Part shown: in pieces, positions 1 to 9,059 of the stretch
Layout: the number at the start of each line of letters is the position of its first letter
How positions within the stretch are numbered: the first letter of the stretch is position 1
Origin: Psychrobium sp051201665
Lineage (GTDB): Bacteria; Pseudomonadota; Gammaproteobacteria; Enterobacterales; Psychrobiaceae
Reading direction: 5' to 3'
Assembly: GCF_051201665.1 (NCBI RefSeq)
Contig: NZ_CP179210.1
Span: forward strand, 3,596,001 to 3,660,000
Length of the DNA: 64,000 nucleotides
The notes under the pieces: model-generated
Database searches by the model: none
What the model saw: the letters and a program-made list of their open reading frames with translations, nothing else
What the model was told of the DNA's origin: nothing
Made by a program: the position numbers and the translations under genes

Positions 1-2010
1 ACCTTGAACGAACGCACCTTCAATTTGCCCCAAATCGATTGCAGGGTTTAGTGAATCACCGACATCGTGCAGTACATCAACACGTTCGATCTTGTATTCA
101 CCGGTTAGCGTATCAATCACCACTTCTGAACAAGATACACCATTGGCGTAATAGAAGAACGGACGGCCATGTGCTTGTTCACGGTTGTAGTGGATTTTTG
201 GCGTTTTGTAAAAGCCAGTAGACGACAATGACACTCGGTTTAAATACGCAAGCTGAACTAACTCAGCAAAGGCCATTATCTTTGCATCGCCAATATGAAC
301 TTGATTATCTTTAAAGACGACTTCTTCAGGGGTTACTTCAAAGTGCTCACTGGCAAAGTCCACTAAACGGCCACGAATAGTTTTCGCTGCCGCCTGCGCC
401 GCTTTACCATTTAAATCGGTGCCAGATGACGCTGCTGTCGGCGAGGTATTGGGCACCTTGTCGGTACGAGTTGCGGTTACCAAAATATTGTCGATATTCA
501 CTTGGAATTCTTGGGCAACAACTTGTGCTACCTTGGTGTTTAAACCTTGGCCCATTTCAGTACCACCGTGATTCAATTGAATCGAACCGTCGGTATATAA
601 ATGAATTAACGCGCCCGCTTGATTAAGATGCTGCACGGTGAATGAAATACCGAATTTAACAGGCGTTAGCGCGATGCCTTTCTTAATAAACTGATTTTCT
701 TGATTAAATTGAGTAATGGCAGCGCGGCGTGCTTGATAGTCACAGTCGTTTTCAAGCTTGTCGATCATCATTGGCAGAATGTTTTGCTCAACAGTTTGAC
801 CGTAATGAGTCACATTGCGCTCATCTTGACCGTAAAGATTAAGCTTGCGAACTTCTAGCGGATCTTTACCTACTTTACGCGCAATATCATCCATCACGCC
901 TTCAATAGAAATCATCCCTTGTGGGCCACCAAATCCACGATAAGCGGTGTGAGATACGGTATTGGTTTTACAACGATTGCCAACGACATTAGCATGCTCT
1001 AGAAAGTAAGCATTATCGCTGTGGAACATCGCTCTATCGACAATGGCATCTGATAAATCAGGCGAATAGCCACAATTACCATTGATGGTAAAGTCGATTC
1101 CTTTCACTAACCCTTCGCTATCAAAACCAACATCGTAGGTATTTTCAAACGGGTGACGTTTACCTGTTGCTGTCATATCATCATGACGATTAAGGCGCAT
1201 TTTAACGCTGCGACCAGTTTTGTTAGCCAGCAGCGCTGCAAGACATGCCCAAGGAGCCGCTTGCGTCTCTTTACCACCGAAACCACCGCCCATACGACGC
1301 ATATCGATAACGACTTTATTAAATGAAATACCTAGCACTTCCGCCACTAGAATTTGTACTTCCGATGGATGCTGGCTTGATGAATACACAATCATGCCGC
1401 CTTCTTCCGTTGGCTCGGCAACTGAAATCTGGCTTTCTAAATAAAAATGCTCTTGGCCGCCGATTTGCAGCTCACCTGATAGTTTGTTCTCACTTTGGCT
1501 AATCGCCGTTTTTGCATCGCCGCGTGACTGAGTATGTGTCGGACGTACAAAGTTTTGCTTTGCTAATGCATCCTTTACTGACAATACCGGTGCTAGCTCT
1601 TGATATTCAATGTCTGCAAGCTTGGCTGCTTTTACAGCCGCTTCATGAGATGTTGCGGCAACGGCGAACATCGCCTGTCCCATAAACTCAACTTTTTCTT
1701 CAACTAAAACAGGGTCGCCACCAAACACAGGACCAATATCCACTTTACCCGGCACATCACCACTGGTAATCACAGCGACTACACCTGGATAGGCTTTCAC
1801 TTTCGATAAATCCATCGCTGTAACGATGCCGTGAGCAATAGTACTTTGCCCGATAGCGCCATGAAGCTGATCAGCACGTTCACCGCGATCGTCGATGTAA
1901 ACTGCTTTGCCGCTTACGTGTTTATCAGCGCTTTCATGTTTGTGTGAAACGCCAACTTTGCCAGCCACCTTGCTCGACTCTTTCGTCGGTAAATCAACTA
2001 ATTTACGCAT
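1..2010 (-). CDS. xdhB: Xanthine dehydrogenase, molybdopterin-binding subunit (partial, 3' end beyond window)
   Basis: The large catalytic subunit of bacterial xanthine dehydrogenase oxidises hypoxanthine and xanthine to urate on a molybdenum cofactor in the cytoplasm. The reading frame is open for 670 codons from the ATG at 2010 to the left edge, without a stop. Motifs typical of the family are visible in translation: GQAMFAVAA near residue 110, the cofactor-site run RRMGGGFGGKE around residue 240, and the later AYRGFGGPQG and GGTEMGQGLNTK stretches. The gene starts inside the last codons of xdhA (8-bp overlap ATGCGTAA), so the two subunits are probably translationally coupled. The C-terminal end, including the catalytic glutamate region, lies outside the window. 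Identification is secure; completeness cannot be judged. Confidence 0.95.
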   Translation of the reverse strand, partial: MRKLVDLPTKESSKVAGKVGVSHKHESADKHVSGKAVYIDDRGERADQLHGAIGQSTIAHGIVTAMDLSKVKAYPGVVAVITSGDVPGKVDIGPVFGGDPVLVEEKVEFMGQAMFAVAATSHEAAVKAAKLADIEYQELAPVLSVKDALAKQNFVRPTHTQSRGDAKTAISQSENKLSGELQIGGQEHFYLESQISVAEPTEEGGMIVYSSSQHPSEVQILVAEVLGISFNKVVIDMRRMGGGFGGKETQAAPWACLAALLANKTGRSVKMRLNRHDDMTATGKRHPFENTYDVGFDSEGLVKGIDFTINGNCGYSPDLSDAIVDRAMFHSDNAYFLEHANVVGNRCKTNTVSHTAYRGFGGPQGMISIEGVMDDIARKVGKDPLEVRKLNLYGQDERNVTHYGQTVEQNILPMMIDKLENDCDYQARRAAITQFNQENQFIKKGIALTPVKFGISFTVQHLNQAGALIHLYTDGSIQLNHGGTEMGQGLNTKVAQVVAQEFQVNIDNILVTATRTDKVPNTSPTAASSGTDLNGKAAQAAAKTIRGRLVDFASEHFEVTPEEVVFKDNQVHIGDAKIMAFAELVQLAYLNRVSLSSTGFYKTPKIHYNREQAHGRPFFYYANGVSCSEVVIDTLTGEYKIERVDVLHDVGDSLNPAIDLGQIEGAFVQG

Positions 2011-3499
2011 ATTGCACAACTCCCGTATTAGTTTGTGGCTGAGAAATTTCAATAAAGGCTTTTTGCAATAGGTTTTGCGCAACCGTCATACGGTAATCTT
2101 TCGACGCACGTACATCGCTCATTGGCGTATAATCATTAGCAAGCTGCGCTTTGGCAGCGTCGATGGTCGCCTGCGTAAATGGCTGACCGTTTAAGGCTTG
2201 CTCACAGTGCATTGCACGGGCAGGAATGCCCGCCATACCGCCAAAGGCGACACGTGCTTTAGTAATCACATCATTTTCAATGGTTAAATTAAAAGTGGCT
2301 AATACCGCTGAGATATCATCGTCGAAACGCTTAGAAATTTTATATACCTTAAGCTGCGGTGCCTTGCTAACAGGCTTAGGGATTTCAATGCTTTCAATAA
2401 ATTCACTGGTTTTCTGTGACGTCACCTTGTAATCAACAAAGTAATCTTCAATGGCGATTTGACGTACAACATCGCCACAACGCAGATTCAATTTAGCATC
2501 AAGGGCAATCAACACTGGCGGTGTGTCACCAATTGGTGAAGCATTCCCAACATTGCCACCCAGCGTACCTTGGTTGCGAATTTGTAATGAACCAATGCGC
2601 TCAATCATGTCGCCAAATTCAGGATAATGGATAGCAAGATGTGGCGTAAACTCGCTATATGGCAGTGCAGCGCCGACAACAAATTTATCATCATGCTCTT
2701 CAAATGTTTGCAGCTCAGGTACATTGCCAACATAAACAATGGTGCCAAGTTGTTTGTGCATTTGCGTAATTTCAAGCACGATATCCGTGCCACCAGCCAC
2801 TAAACGCGCCTGTGGGTTATCCAGCATGATTTGGCTCAGCTGCGACAGACTTAATGGACTGAATGCTTGCTGTGCACCATCGTTAAACTCTTTATTAAGA
2901 GAAAGTTGGGCCATAGTATGTCTAGCAATGCTGTTTAGCGTCGCGATAGTTTGCGCAACGTTACGATCAAATTGATCCGCCCCGTGATTTTTTGCCGCTG
3001 CCGCCGCATCAACAATTGCGCGATAACCAGTACAACGACAAAGGTTGCCCGCAAGGGCTTCTAATGTTTGGTGCTTACTTGGATCAGGGAAATTCTTATG
3101 CAGCGCAAACAGCGACATAATAAAGCCTGGTGTACAAAAGCCACATTGTGAGCCGTGAAAATCAACCATCGCCTGCTGTACAGGATGCAAACGGTCGCCA
3201 TCTTCTAAATCTTCAACCGTGATAAGTTGTTTACCATGCAAACTCGGTAACAAGCTAATACAGGCATTTAAGCTCTTATAGCGCAGCTTGCCAGCAACAG
3301 CTTCTGCAATCACTACGGTACAGGCACCACAGTCACCAGAAGCACATCCTTCTTTGGTGCCGCTCTTGTGCTGGTGCTGTCTTAAATATTGTAAAATCGT
3401 CGTATTAGGATCGATGTCACTCAACGTCGTTAGCTGATCGTTGAGCAAGAACTGGATCTGATTATTAATCATTGCTATATCGCTCTTATTACCACTCAC
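2003..3499 (-). CDS. xdhA: Xanthine dehydrogenase, small subunit (2Fe-2S and FAD domains)
   Basis: Electron-transfer subunit of xanthine dehydrogenase. The N-terminal plant-type ferredoxin domain carries Cys52, Cys57 and Cys60 (GCASGDCGACTVV). The second 2Fe-2S domain has CGFCTPG (Cys119, Cys122) and CRCTGYR (Cys154, Cys156). An FAD-binding domain follows from about residue 220 (LVAGGTDIVLE, then RNQGTLGGNVGNASPIGD). The 498 aa length is normal for the two-gene bacterial type. The first start is GTG at 3499; an ATG ten codons in (3472) is an alternative, because the homology begins just after it (INNQIQFLLN). It is the first gene of an xdhA-xdhB operon. moeA and moeB, which finish the cofactor, lie about 12 kb away on the same strand. 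Confidence 0.95.
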   Translation of the reverse strand: MSGNKSDIAMINNQIQFLLNDQLTTLSDIDPNTTILQYLRQHQHKSGTKEGCASGDCGACTVVIAEAVAGKLRYKSLNACISLLPSLHGKQLITVEDLEDGDRLHPVQQAMVDFHGSQCGFCTPGFIMSLFALHKNFPDPSKHQTLEALAGNLCRCTGYRAIVDAAAAAKNHGADQFDRNVAQTIATLNSIARHTMAQLSLNKEFNDGAQQAFSPLSLSQLSQIMLDNPQARLVAGGTDIVLEITQMHKQLGTIVYVGNVPELQTFEEHDDKFVVGAALPYSEFTPHLAIHYPEFGDMIERIGSLQIRNQGTLGGNVGNASPIGDTPPVLIALDAKLNLRCGDVVRQIAIEDYFVDYKVTSQKTSEFIESIEIPKPVSKAPQLKVYKISKRFDDDISAVLATFNLTIENDVITKARVAFGGMAGIPARAMHCEQALNGQPFTQATIDAAKAQLANDYTPMSDVRASKDYRMTVAQNLLQKAFIEISQPQTNTGVVQYA

Positions 3500-3814
3500 A
3501 ATGCTAACTTCTTAGTGAGTTAGTCTGGTGGCATTATAATTTTATAAATCTGACATAAGTGTCAAGTATTTTAAAGATAGGGGAATTATTGATGTGAGTC
3601 AATATTGGCAAATAGGCAGCCTAAGTGATAGCGGTAAACTGTGATACGAATCGATAAATAGAGTATTAATTTATCCTTCGATCAGTCAATGGCAAATACA
3701 TTACCAATATATACCAGGTAGAATACATTAAATCACTGAACAATCTGTTCATTGATTATTAATTATCAGCTAGTTACACTCCTTTTTCGGCGCTAAGTAA
3801 GATAAAGGAATATC
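3500..3814. other. Divergent intergenic region between xdhA and an anchored hypothetical gene
   Basis: This 315-bp AT-rich stretch must hold the promoters of xdhA (leftward) and of the gene at 3815 (rightward). A small inverted repeat, CTAACT at 3504-3509 and AGTTAG at 3518-3523, sits right upstream of the xdhA start and could be an operator, but it is short and I cannot name a regulator. The ribosome-binding site AAGGAAT lies just before the ATG at 3815. No other gene or repeat is seen. Confidence 0.3.
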
Positions 3815-4501
3815 ATGAATAAAACCTATGCATTCACTATCATCAGTGTAATCATTGCCTCAATTGGTACGACATTACTCATGTCTCGATCGCCTTCCCA
3901 ATCGATAACTGACGAAGGCGTTCATGACAAAGGTGTGCTAAGTAAAGCTCAACCTAATACTCAAGCAGCCAACAACGCAGTAATAAATAATGAGCTCCCG
4001 TCTCAAGCCGAGAAATTAGAAGACGCACCTCAAGCCAACAAAGCAATTCCACAAGCTGACATTGATAAGTTCTTGGCTTCAAAGGCATTTGACTCATCAG
4101 CTAATTTTGATAACGCATTTATCTCTGATGATGTGGTTTCTAGCAGCGCATTACGCACAGTTTTTGGCACTCAGGATTTTTCCCGTGTGATAGAAAAGAT
4201 CCGTACACTAGATAACGATCACACCAACGTCCAAAATGAGGAAAATCTGTATGCCCAGTTTAGTAAATTAATTGGAGAAAAATTTTATGCTGAAAACTAC
4301 GCCTGTAGTGGAAAAGTATGCCTTATTGAGTTTAACTATAATGGAGCAGAGGTAGCCCAAGTACAGTTAGAAAAAATGCGAAACTTTGGCAGCAACCATT
4401 CTTTTTCAAGTTATTCACCGAGCGATAACGAAGACATGATTTATCGAGGACTATTCATTGCCACTGATGATCCATCAACGTTGACAATGAGCAGAGACTG
4501 A
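3815..4501 (+). CDS. Membrane-anchored hypothetical protein
   Basis: I do not recognise the family. The 228-residue product begins with one hydrophobic segment (residues 5-24, FTIISVIIASIGTTLLM), which should be a signal anchor. A low-complexity Ala/Gln/Asn-rich linker follows to about residue 90, then a folded-looking domain of about 130 residues. The C-terminal part has two cysteines four residues apart (CSGKVC), which could form a disulfide if the domain is periplasmic. The start is supported by AAGGAAT upstream of the ATG. It stands alone between xdhA (divergent) and the broken GNAT gene (convergent). This is an exported protein of unknown role. Confidence 0.7.
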   Translation: MNKTYAFTIISVIIASIGTTLLMSRSPSQSITDEGVHDKGVLSKAQPNTQAANNAVINNELPSQAEKLEDAPQANKAIPQADIDKFLASKAFDSSANFDNAFISDDVVSSSALRTVFGTQDFSRVIEKIRTLDNDHTNVQNEENLYAQFSKLIGEKFYAENYACSGKVCLIEFNYNGAEVAQVQLEKMRNFGSNHSFSSYSPSDNEDMIYRGLFIATDDPSTLTMSRD

Positions 4502-4774
4502 TCCTGTAACAATATCAAAACGCTTAACAGGTTACTCGATAATACACATTGTCCTTATCAATACTAAAACCCAATGAGTTATATAATGCTTGTGCGCGTG
4601 TGTTGGTCATTTCAGTTTTAAACTCAATACGAATCGCGCCCGATTTTTTCGCAAATTCAAGCGCACCATTCATTAGCACTTTAGCTAAACCGCGGCCACG
4701 AAATTGACAGGATACCGCATGGTCATTTAAAAGCCAGATAGGTTTCAGCGCCAAAGTAGAGTAACTGGGGGATA

Positions 4775-5879
4775 TATACTAAATCAACTTCAAAGTGCAG
4801 TTTTTAATATTTGAAAATTATCATTGATCGTATCGTCAAGTGTATTGGCAATATCGGGTAATGTTGACTCAAAAAAATCGCTAATACGCCGTCGAAACTC
4901 TTTAGTACTTGAAAAATATTGGCTATTTCTCGCATTTTTGTTCATTACCTTCCATAGCCGTTCTATTGGGTTTAAATTAGGACTATAGGGTGGTAAATAA
5001 TGTAACTTGATATTGAGCTTTTCGGCTTCATCAATCACTATCTGATTACGGTGATAACCAGCACCATCAAGAACCATATGAAGCATACCGCTCGTCTGAT
5101 AATTGGCTCTGACTTCATTTAAAAAATCAACGATAGATTCACCGTTGACTGTCTTATTATATTGCCTTATCACTGCTTCCTCTAAGTGACCCAATCGGAT
5201 AGCTCCCACTACATTAATTCGTGTTCGACTTCCTGTGGTTTTAATGGGTTTATTTTCCCCTTTTTTAATCCAGCCTGCCGTGATTTTTGTCGCTTGTGTT
5301 GGATGAACAGCATCCATAAACAAGATTGGCTCATTAGGAGCCAGCGTTGATTTAAGCTGGTTATAATGTGCGATAAAAGCTGCTTGCTTTTCCTCATCAA
5401 AATTATGAGGAACGCCTTTGGGCTTTTTATAACTAAAGCCATGCTGATGTAACCATTTATTGAGACCAGGCACCGTGTATTTAATGTCGTACTCACTCTC
5501 AATATGATCAAGTATTTGATGGCTATGTAGGTAAGTTACTTCACACAGGTGTGCAATTAACTGTTGCGTTTGCTGATGATTAAGATAACTAGTAGAGCCG
5601 CCGCTGTTGATGGTTAATTTTTCACGACGAATGTAGTCATCAATATATCTAACAACTGACGTTTCGTGAATGCGTAACGCTTGAGCAATCATTGGCGAAG
5701 ACCAGCCTTCGTCACGCAATAGAATAGCTTTAATTCGATCGCACTCACGCTTATCTCTCGCTTTTTTATGTCGAGATTCTAACGTTTCTTTTTGAATGTC
5801 GGTGAGAGCAATCTTTTTCATGTGACTATCATGATCTCATTAGCTAAAAAATCAAGCACTTTCAATGATCACGGGTATA
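4775..5879 (-). mobile_element. IS630-family insertion sequence, complete
   Basis: About 1.1 kb element with one transposase gene. The terminal inverted repeats are imperfect, about 24 bp: positions 4775-4798 read inward on the plus strand begin TATAC and end CAAAGTGC, and positions 5856-5879 read inward on the minus strand begin TATAC and end GAAAGTGC. TA dinucleotides at both ends fit the TA target duplication known for IS630/Tc1-mariner elements. The element interrupts a GNAT gene. A 222-bp sequence at 43248-43469 has closely similar ends and may be mobilised by this transposase. Confidence 0.85.
4790..5821 (-). CDS. IS630-family DDE transposase
   Basis: 343 aa, the full length for the family. 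The N-terminus (residues 20-65) is a helix-turn-helix typical of IS630 (WSSPMIAQALRIHETSVVRYI), followed by a second winged-helix part. The catalytic triad is visible: Asp170 in ILFMDAVHP, Asp252 in HMVLDGAGYH, and Glu287 in LPPYSPNLNPIERLWK. The 34-residue spacing between the last two gives the DD34E signature. No frameshift or stop is present, so the enzyme looks active. It is the only gene of the element and lies about 15 bp from the right inverted repeat. Confidence 0.95.
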   Translation of the reverse strand: MKKIALTDIQKETLESRHKKARDKRECDRIKAILLRDEGWSSPMIAQALRIHETSVVRYIDDYIRREKLTINSGGSTSYLNHQQTQQLIAHLCEVTYLHSHQILDHIESEYDIKYTVPGLNKWLHQHGFSYKKPKGVPHNFDEEKQAAFIAHYNQLKSTLAPNEPILFMDAVHPTQATKITAGWIKKGENKPIKTTGSRTRINVVGAIRLGHLEEAVIRQYNKTVNGESIVDFLNEVRANYQTSGMLHMVLDGAGYHRNQIVIDEAEKLNIKLHYLPPYSPNLNPIERLWKVMNKNARNSQYFSSTKEFRRRISDFFESTLPDIANTLDDTINDNFQILKTAL

Positions 5880-6074
5880 GATCAACAAATCCCATGATCT
5901 GTTGGGATTGTTGTTCTATCACCAACAACATCACAGATTTATTATCTTTGATAAGATGAGTAAGAAACGCTTGTGTTTCTCTTTCTTGAGAATCAAAACC
6001 ACAAAATTTTCAATACTCTTCCATAATAGGAATAATTGCTTGAACGTGAGTTAATTGTGCTGGGACAAGTGTCA

Positions 6075-6614
6075 TTATTTTACTTGCTCCATTAAGCTAT
6101 CCATCCCCTTACTTACACCAAAGACATCTTTAGCATCAAAGCCTACAGTCACATGGAAGTCTTTATTTTTGAGGCCATGTTGCTTGCGAACTTGCTGCGC
6201 TTTTTCAGATGAAGTCACCACAAAAAAAGTGCGGCCAGCGTCTTTACTCGCTGTACCCAAGCCTTCAAATTTAAAGGTAATTTCAGGCAGCTTACTGACA
6301 TCGATATTCTTTACGTTCGGGTACTCAAAGGGATTAATGAGTGTTATATGAAAACTATGATGATCTCGTTTGGCCTGCCCTGCTCGAAAAGTATTAAATT
6401 TTTCGTCTCCTAAATGTACTTTTAGCTGTGCTAAATATGGCGAAATTAGCTTTTTATCAACGTCATATCCGATATATACTAATCCTGAATTATCTTTTAA
6501 TTGAGATGCCTTTAACGTATGAATACTGCTTTCAACGACAGAGCTTGATGCAAGGGCTGATAACGGAGAAAGAAATGCTAAGGAAATAGCAAATGATTTA
6601 ATTATTGATTTCAT
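6075..6614 (-). CDS. Secreted 2H-phosphoesterase-like (2'-5' RNA ligase-like) protein
   Basis: The start is taken as the ATG at 6614 because AGGA lies 7 bases upstream; the frame is open further upstream but runs into the fabG-like gene. The 179-residue product begins with a good signal peptide (MKSIIKSFAISLAFLSPLSA, likely cut after ALA). Two H-x-T motifs spaced 65 residues apart, HIT at 89-91 and HVT at 154-156, are the hallmark of the 2H phosphoesterase superfamily, which includes 2'-5' RNA ligases and cyclic phosphodiesterases. Family members are normally cytoplasmic, so an exported version is unusual. It sits 14 bp downstream of the reductase gene and its stop overlaps the start of the broken GNAT gene, so the three formed an operon. 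The substrate is unknown. Confidence 0.7.
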   Translation of the reverse strand: MKSIIKSFAISLAFLSPLSALASSSVVESSIHTLKASQLKDNSGLVYIGYDVDKKLISPYLAQLKVHLGDEKFNTFRAGQAKRDHHSFHITLINPFEYPNVKNIDVSKLPEITFKFEGLGTASKDAGRTFFVVTSSEKAQQVRKQHGLKNKDFHVTVGFDAKDVFGVSKGMDSLMEQVK

Positions 6615-6628
6615 AAAGTTCCTAAAGG

Positions 6629-7966
6629 CTATGCGCCCATTATATTTTGTCCACAAACACGAATAGTATTGCCATTAATGCTTTGAGCATTGGGTGATGC
6701 TAAAAAGGCAATGGTATGTGCTACATCACTTGGTAACCCCCCTTGTGAAAGAGAACACAAACGGCGACCGAAATGTCGTGTCATCAGGGGGATTTTAGCG
6801 GTCATCTCTGTTTCAATAAAGCCAGGAGCCACAGCGTTGATGGTTATTTGTGCCTCTTGTTGTTTTAGTTTTTGTGCTGTTGATTCAACTAATCCAATAA
6901 TGCCCGACTTAGAAGCTGCATAATTCACTTGCCCAACATTGCCTGCGATGCCACTAATTGAGGCAACACAAATGATTTTGGCTTGTGGCGATAAACAATC
7001 GTTGTTCAAGAAAAAGTTATTCATATTAGCGACCGATGACAGATTAATATCGATAACTGATTGCCATTGTTGCTCAGACATTAGCTTTAACGTTTTGTCA
7101 CGGGTTATTCCGGCGTTATGAACAACAATATCGAGCGGTTGAGTCAACTGTTGATTAATTTGTGAAGCGGCATCATTGGCGGTGACATCCAGTAAAATTG
7201 ATTGACCATTGATAGCTGTTATTTGATTAGTTAGCGCATCTTTTGCCTGAGGAATATCTAAACCTATAACCGTAGCGCCATCCGCTGCTAGAATATTGGC
7301 GATTGCAGCGCCTATACCTCTGCTAGCACCGGTAACTAAAGCGGTTTTACCTTTGAGCGGCTGTTGCCACTCTTGCAAAGAATGTTCATCAGTAACCCAA
7401 TCTGCCGTCACTATTTGGCCGCTAACAAAAGAACTTTTATCAGAGATAAAGAACCTCAGTGGTGACGCAATATTTTTTTCGCAAACCTTATTCGTATAAA
7501 CAAGATTTGCAGTGCAGCCCCTTCGTCCAACCTCCTTGGCAATAGATTTTACAATTCCCACTAAAGCACGCTGTGCAGCAGCCTCTTCAATACTCATATC
7601 AGACTTAATAACACGACCTAGAACGATAATACGTCCGTTACTGGCCAAATTACCTAGTTGTTGATGGAAGAATTCATGACACTGTATTAATTGTTCTGGC
7701 GATGAAATATCCGTTGCATCAAAAATCAATGCTTGTGCTTTTTGATGTGTATTAGTCGATGATTGACTTGCAACAGATACTTCACTTTCAACAAAACAGG
7801 CTTTTATTTTATCTAAATGTTTCTCGTGACTTATCAGGATAGATAATTTAACTAGCGCATCACCTAATTTATAGCGAGCCAGCTTTGGAGGAATCGTCAA
7901 ACCAATTACTGAAAACAATGACTTACCCAATTGACTATGGGAGAAATTAAGATAAGAATCTTTCAC
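6629..7966 (-). CDS. Two-domain 3-oxoacyl-ACP reductase (high-molecular-weight FabG type)
   Basis: 445 aa, about twice a normal short-chain dehydrogenase. The C-terminal domain is a complete SDR: TGASRGIG at 212-219, NAG at 284-286, Ser336, and Tyr349/Lys353 in NYAASK. The N-terminal 200 residues are a degenerate Rossmann-like domain, as in the FabG4/HMwFabG subfamily, which acts in fatty-acid or beta-oxidation-like metabolism with NADH. The family assignment is strong, but the physiological substrate is not known from sequence. It is the first gene of the operon with the secreted 2H protein; the upstream 230 bp before the chemoreceptor remnant should hold the promoter. In related genomes this reductase often lies with FadI and MaoC genes, which are absent here. 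Confidence 0.85.
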   Translation of the reverse strand: MKDSYLNFSHSQLGKSLFSVIGLTIPPKLARYKLGDALVKLSILISHEKHLDKIKACFVESEVSVASQSSTNTHQKAQALIFDATDISSPEQLIQCHEFFHQQLGNLASNGRIIVLGRVIKSDMSIEEAAAQRALVGIVKSIAKEVGRRGCTANLVYTNKVCEKNIASPLRFFISDKSSFVSGQIVTADWVTDEHSLQEWQQPLKGKTALVTGASRGIGAAIANILAADGATVIGLDIPQAKDALTNQITAINGQSILLDVTANDAASQINQQLTQPLDIVVHNAGITRDKTLKLMSEQQWQSVIDINLSSVANMNNFFLNNDCLSPQAKIICVASISGIAGNVGQVNYAASKSGIIGLVESTAQKLKQQEAQITINAVAPGFIETEMTAKIPLMTRHFGRRLCSLSQGGLPSDVAHTIAFLASPNAQSINGNTIRVCGQNIMGA

Positions 7967-8210
7967 GAATACCTCATTACATTATGTTGTCATACCAGAT
8001 AGAAGAGCACCTTAACGCAATCACAGAAATAGCGCCATAATCTTTCATTAATCAGTATTTTTATGGAAAACAGAACCTACACAAAGCTACTTTTTGATCT
8101 AAATCAAAAAACGCATCGCCTTATAAGAAATTAACCGTTAATCTGGTCTGTTAGCTGAGTAAAAATATTCCTTTCTCTTTGGATACTTATTATGACTAGG
8201 GTCTGTTGAG

Positions 8211-8673
8211 CTGTCTGATCGCGCAATCACAGTAACAGCAGGGTCAATGCACGCGCTTGAAGCCGCTGACAAGCAAGTGGCGCAAACTAATCATGCAAAA
8301 GATAACCTCGACTCAATGAGCAATAGCATTCACAACGTCGTAGAGACAGTCCGTCAAACAGAAGACAATTCAAAAGCAACGGTAGAGTTATCGGAACGTG
8401 GCCGCCAAGCAGTGCAAAACGTTGCAACAGAAATTGAGAAAATTTCGACCACTGTTAAAGCGACGGTTTCTCAAGTTAATGTATTACGAGCACGTGAAAT
8501 TGGTGACATCATTAATGTTATCCGCGGCATTTCAGAACAAACAAATTTACTTGCATTAAACGCCGCTATTGAAGCCGCACGCGCAAGGGAATAAGGTCGA
8601 GGGTTTGCTGTAGTCGCCGATGAAGTGCGTCAATTAGCACAACGTACTGGCGATGCCACAGGTGAAATTGATA
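8211..8673 (+). pseudogene. Methyl-accepting chemotaxis protein fragment
   Basis: Only part of the cytoplasmic signalling domain survives. It reads from about LSDRAITVTAGSMHALEA through the conserved hairpin tip EIGDIINVIRGISEQTNLLA and LNAAIEAARA. There a CAA-to-TAA change at 8592-8594 stops the frame. The same frame then continues with GRGFAVVADEVRQLAQRTG to the junction at 8673. The sensor, membrane and HAMP parts are missing upstream, and the C-terminal end is replaced by 55 bp of a dispersed repeat. The left border coincides with GGGTCTGTTGA (8199-8209), the same end sequence as the 263-bp element at 49453, so transposition-linked deletion is a likely cause. Not functional. Confidence 0.85.
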
Positions 8674-8728
8674 CCATTTTAGTTAATTTTAACAAGTACA
8701 AGTGGGCAAATATTTAATGCAATTGGTA
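8674..8728 (+). repeat. Solo right end of the TACCAATTG dispersed element
   Basis: These 55 bp are identical, by eye, to the last 55 bp of the full-length element at 59487-59643, ending in the terminal repeat TTAATGCAATTGGTA. The left two-thirds of the element is missing, and the junction lies directly on chemoreceptor sequence. It marks an old insertion followed by deletion. Confidence 0.85.
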
Positions 8729-8749
8729 TCAAGCAAGATATCGACTACT

Positions 8750-8953
8750 TTAAGGTTTAAACACACCAATCACTTCGGTTGGCTGCACAGCTGCTTTGGC
8801 AACTTTGTCGTCAACCTGAGATTGTTTATGCCCACAGTCAACACATTCAATCTTTTCAACATCATTTTCTTTATACAATTTTAAAGTATCTTGTTCACCA
8901 CATTTAGGACATTTCGCACCAGCAATAAAGCGTTTTTTACGTTGTATCGACAT
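8750..8953 (-). CDS. yheV: YheV-family zinc-ribbon protein
   Basis: 67-residue cytoplasmic protein with two CxxC pairs, CPKC at residues 15-18 and CVDC at 37-40, which should bind one zinc ion. It matches the YheV family (DUF2387), function unknown. In Escherichia coli yheV lies near yheS, yheT, yheU and prkB, and here it is divergent from yheS, so the neighbourhood confirms the call. About 100 bp separate the two starts and hold both promoters. Nothing unusual was seen. Confidence 0.9.
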   Translation of the reverse strand: MSIQRKKRFIAGAKCPKCGEQDTLKLYKENDVEKIECVDCGHKQSQVDDKVAKAAVQPTEVIGVFKP

Positions 8954-9059
8954 AATAAAATTCTCATTCTTACAATGGCGGCTACTTTAGCACAACATGC
9001 TATCGATTAGGACGCGATTGCGCTATCATCCGCGTAATTTATTTTTTAGATGTTGTGTC

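Larger units (their letters stand above)
4524..6075 (-). pseudogene. GNAT N-acetyltransferase, split by IS630 and carrying an internal stop
   Basis: Two parts of one GNAT acetyltransferase flank the IS630 element. The N-terminal half starts with ATG at 6075, overlapping the stop of the upstream gene (TAATG). It reads MTLVPAQLTHVQAI, meets an in-frame TGA at 6010-6012 (after MEEY), and continues as KFCGFDSQ to GFVDLYP at the element boundary. The C-terminal half resumes as SPSYSTLALKPIWLLND and contains the acetyl-CoA loop CQFRGRGLAKVLM and the usual ALYNSLGF ending, stopping at 4524. The reading frames on the two sides do not rejoin exactly around a C-run (4766-4770), so a small indel is also likely. 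The gene is dead in three ways: nonsense codon, insertion and probable frameshift. The 76-residue open frame left at 4524-4754 is not expected to be functional. Confidence 0.85.

Noticed and set aside
8997..9059. Upstream extension of yheS
   Set aside because: Residues before the ATG at 9060 have no homology and YheS proteins start at MIV/MI.
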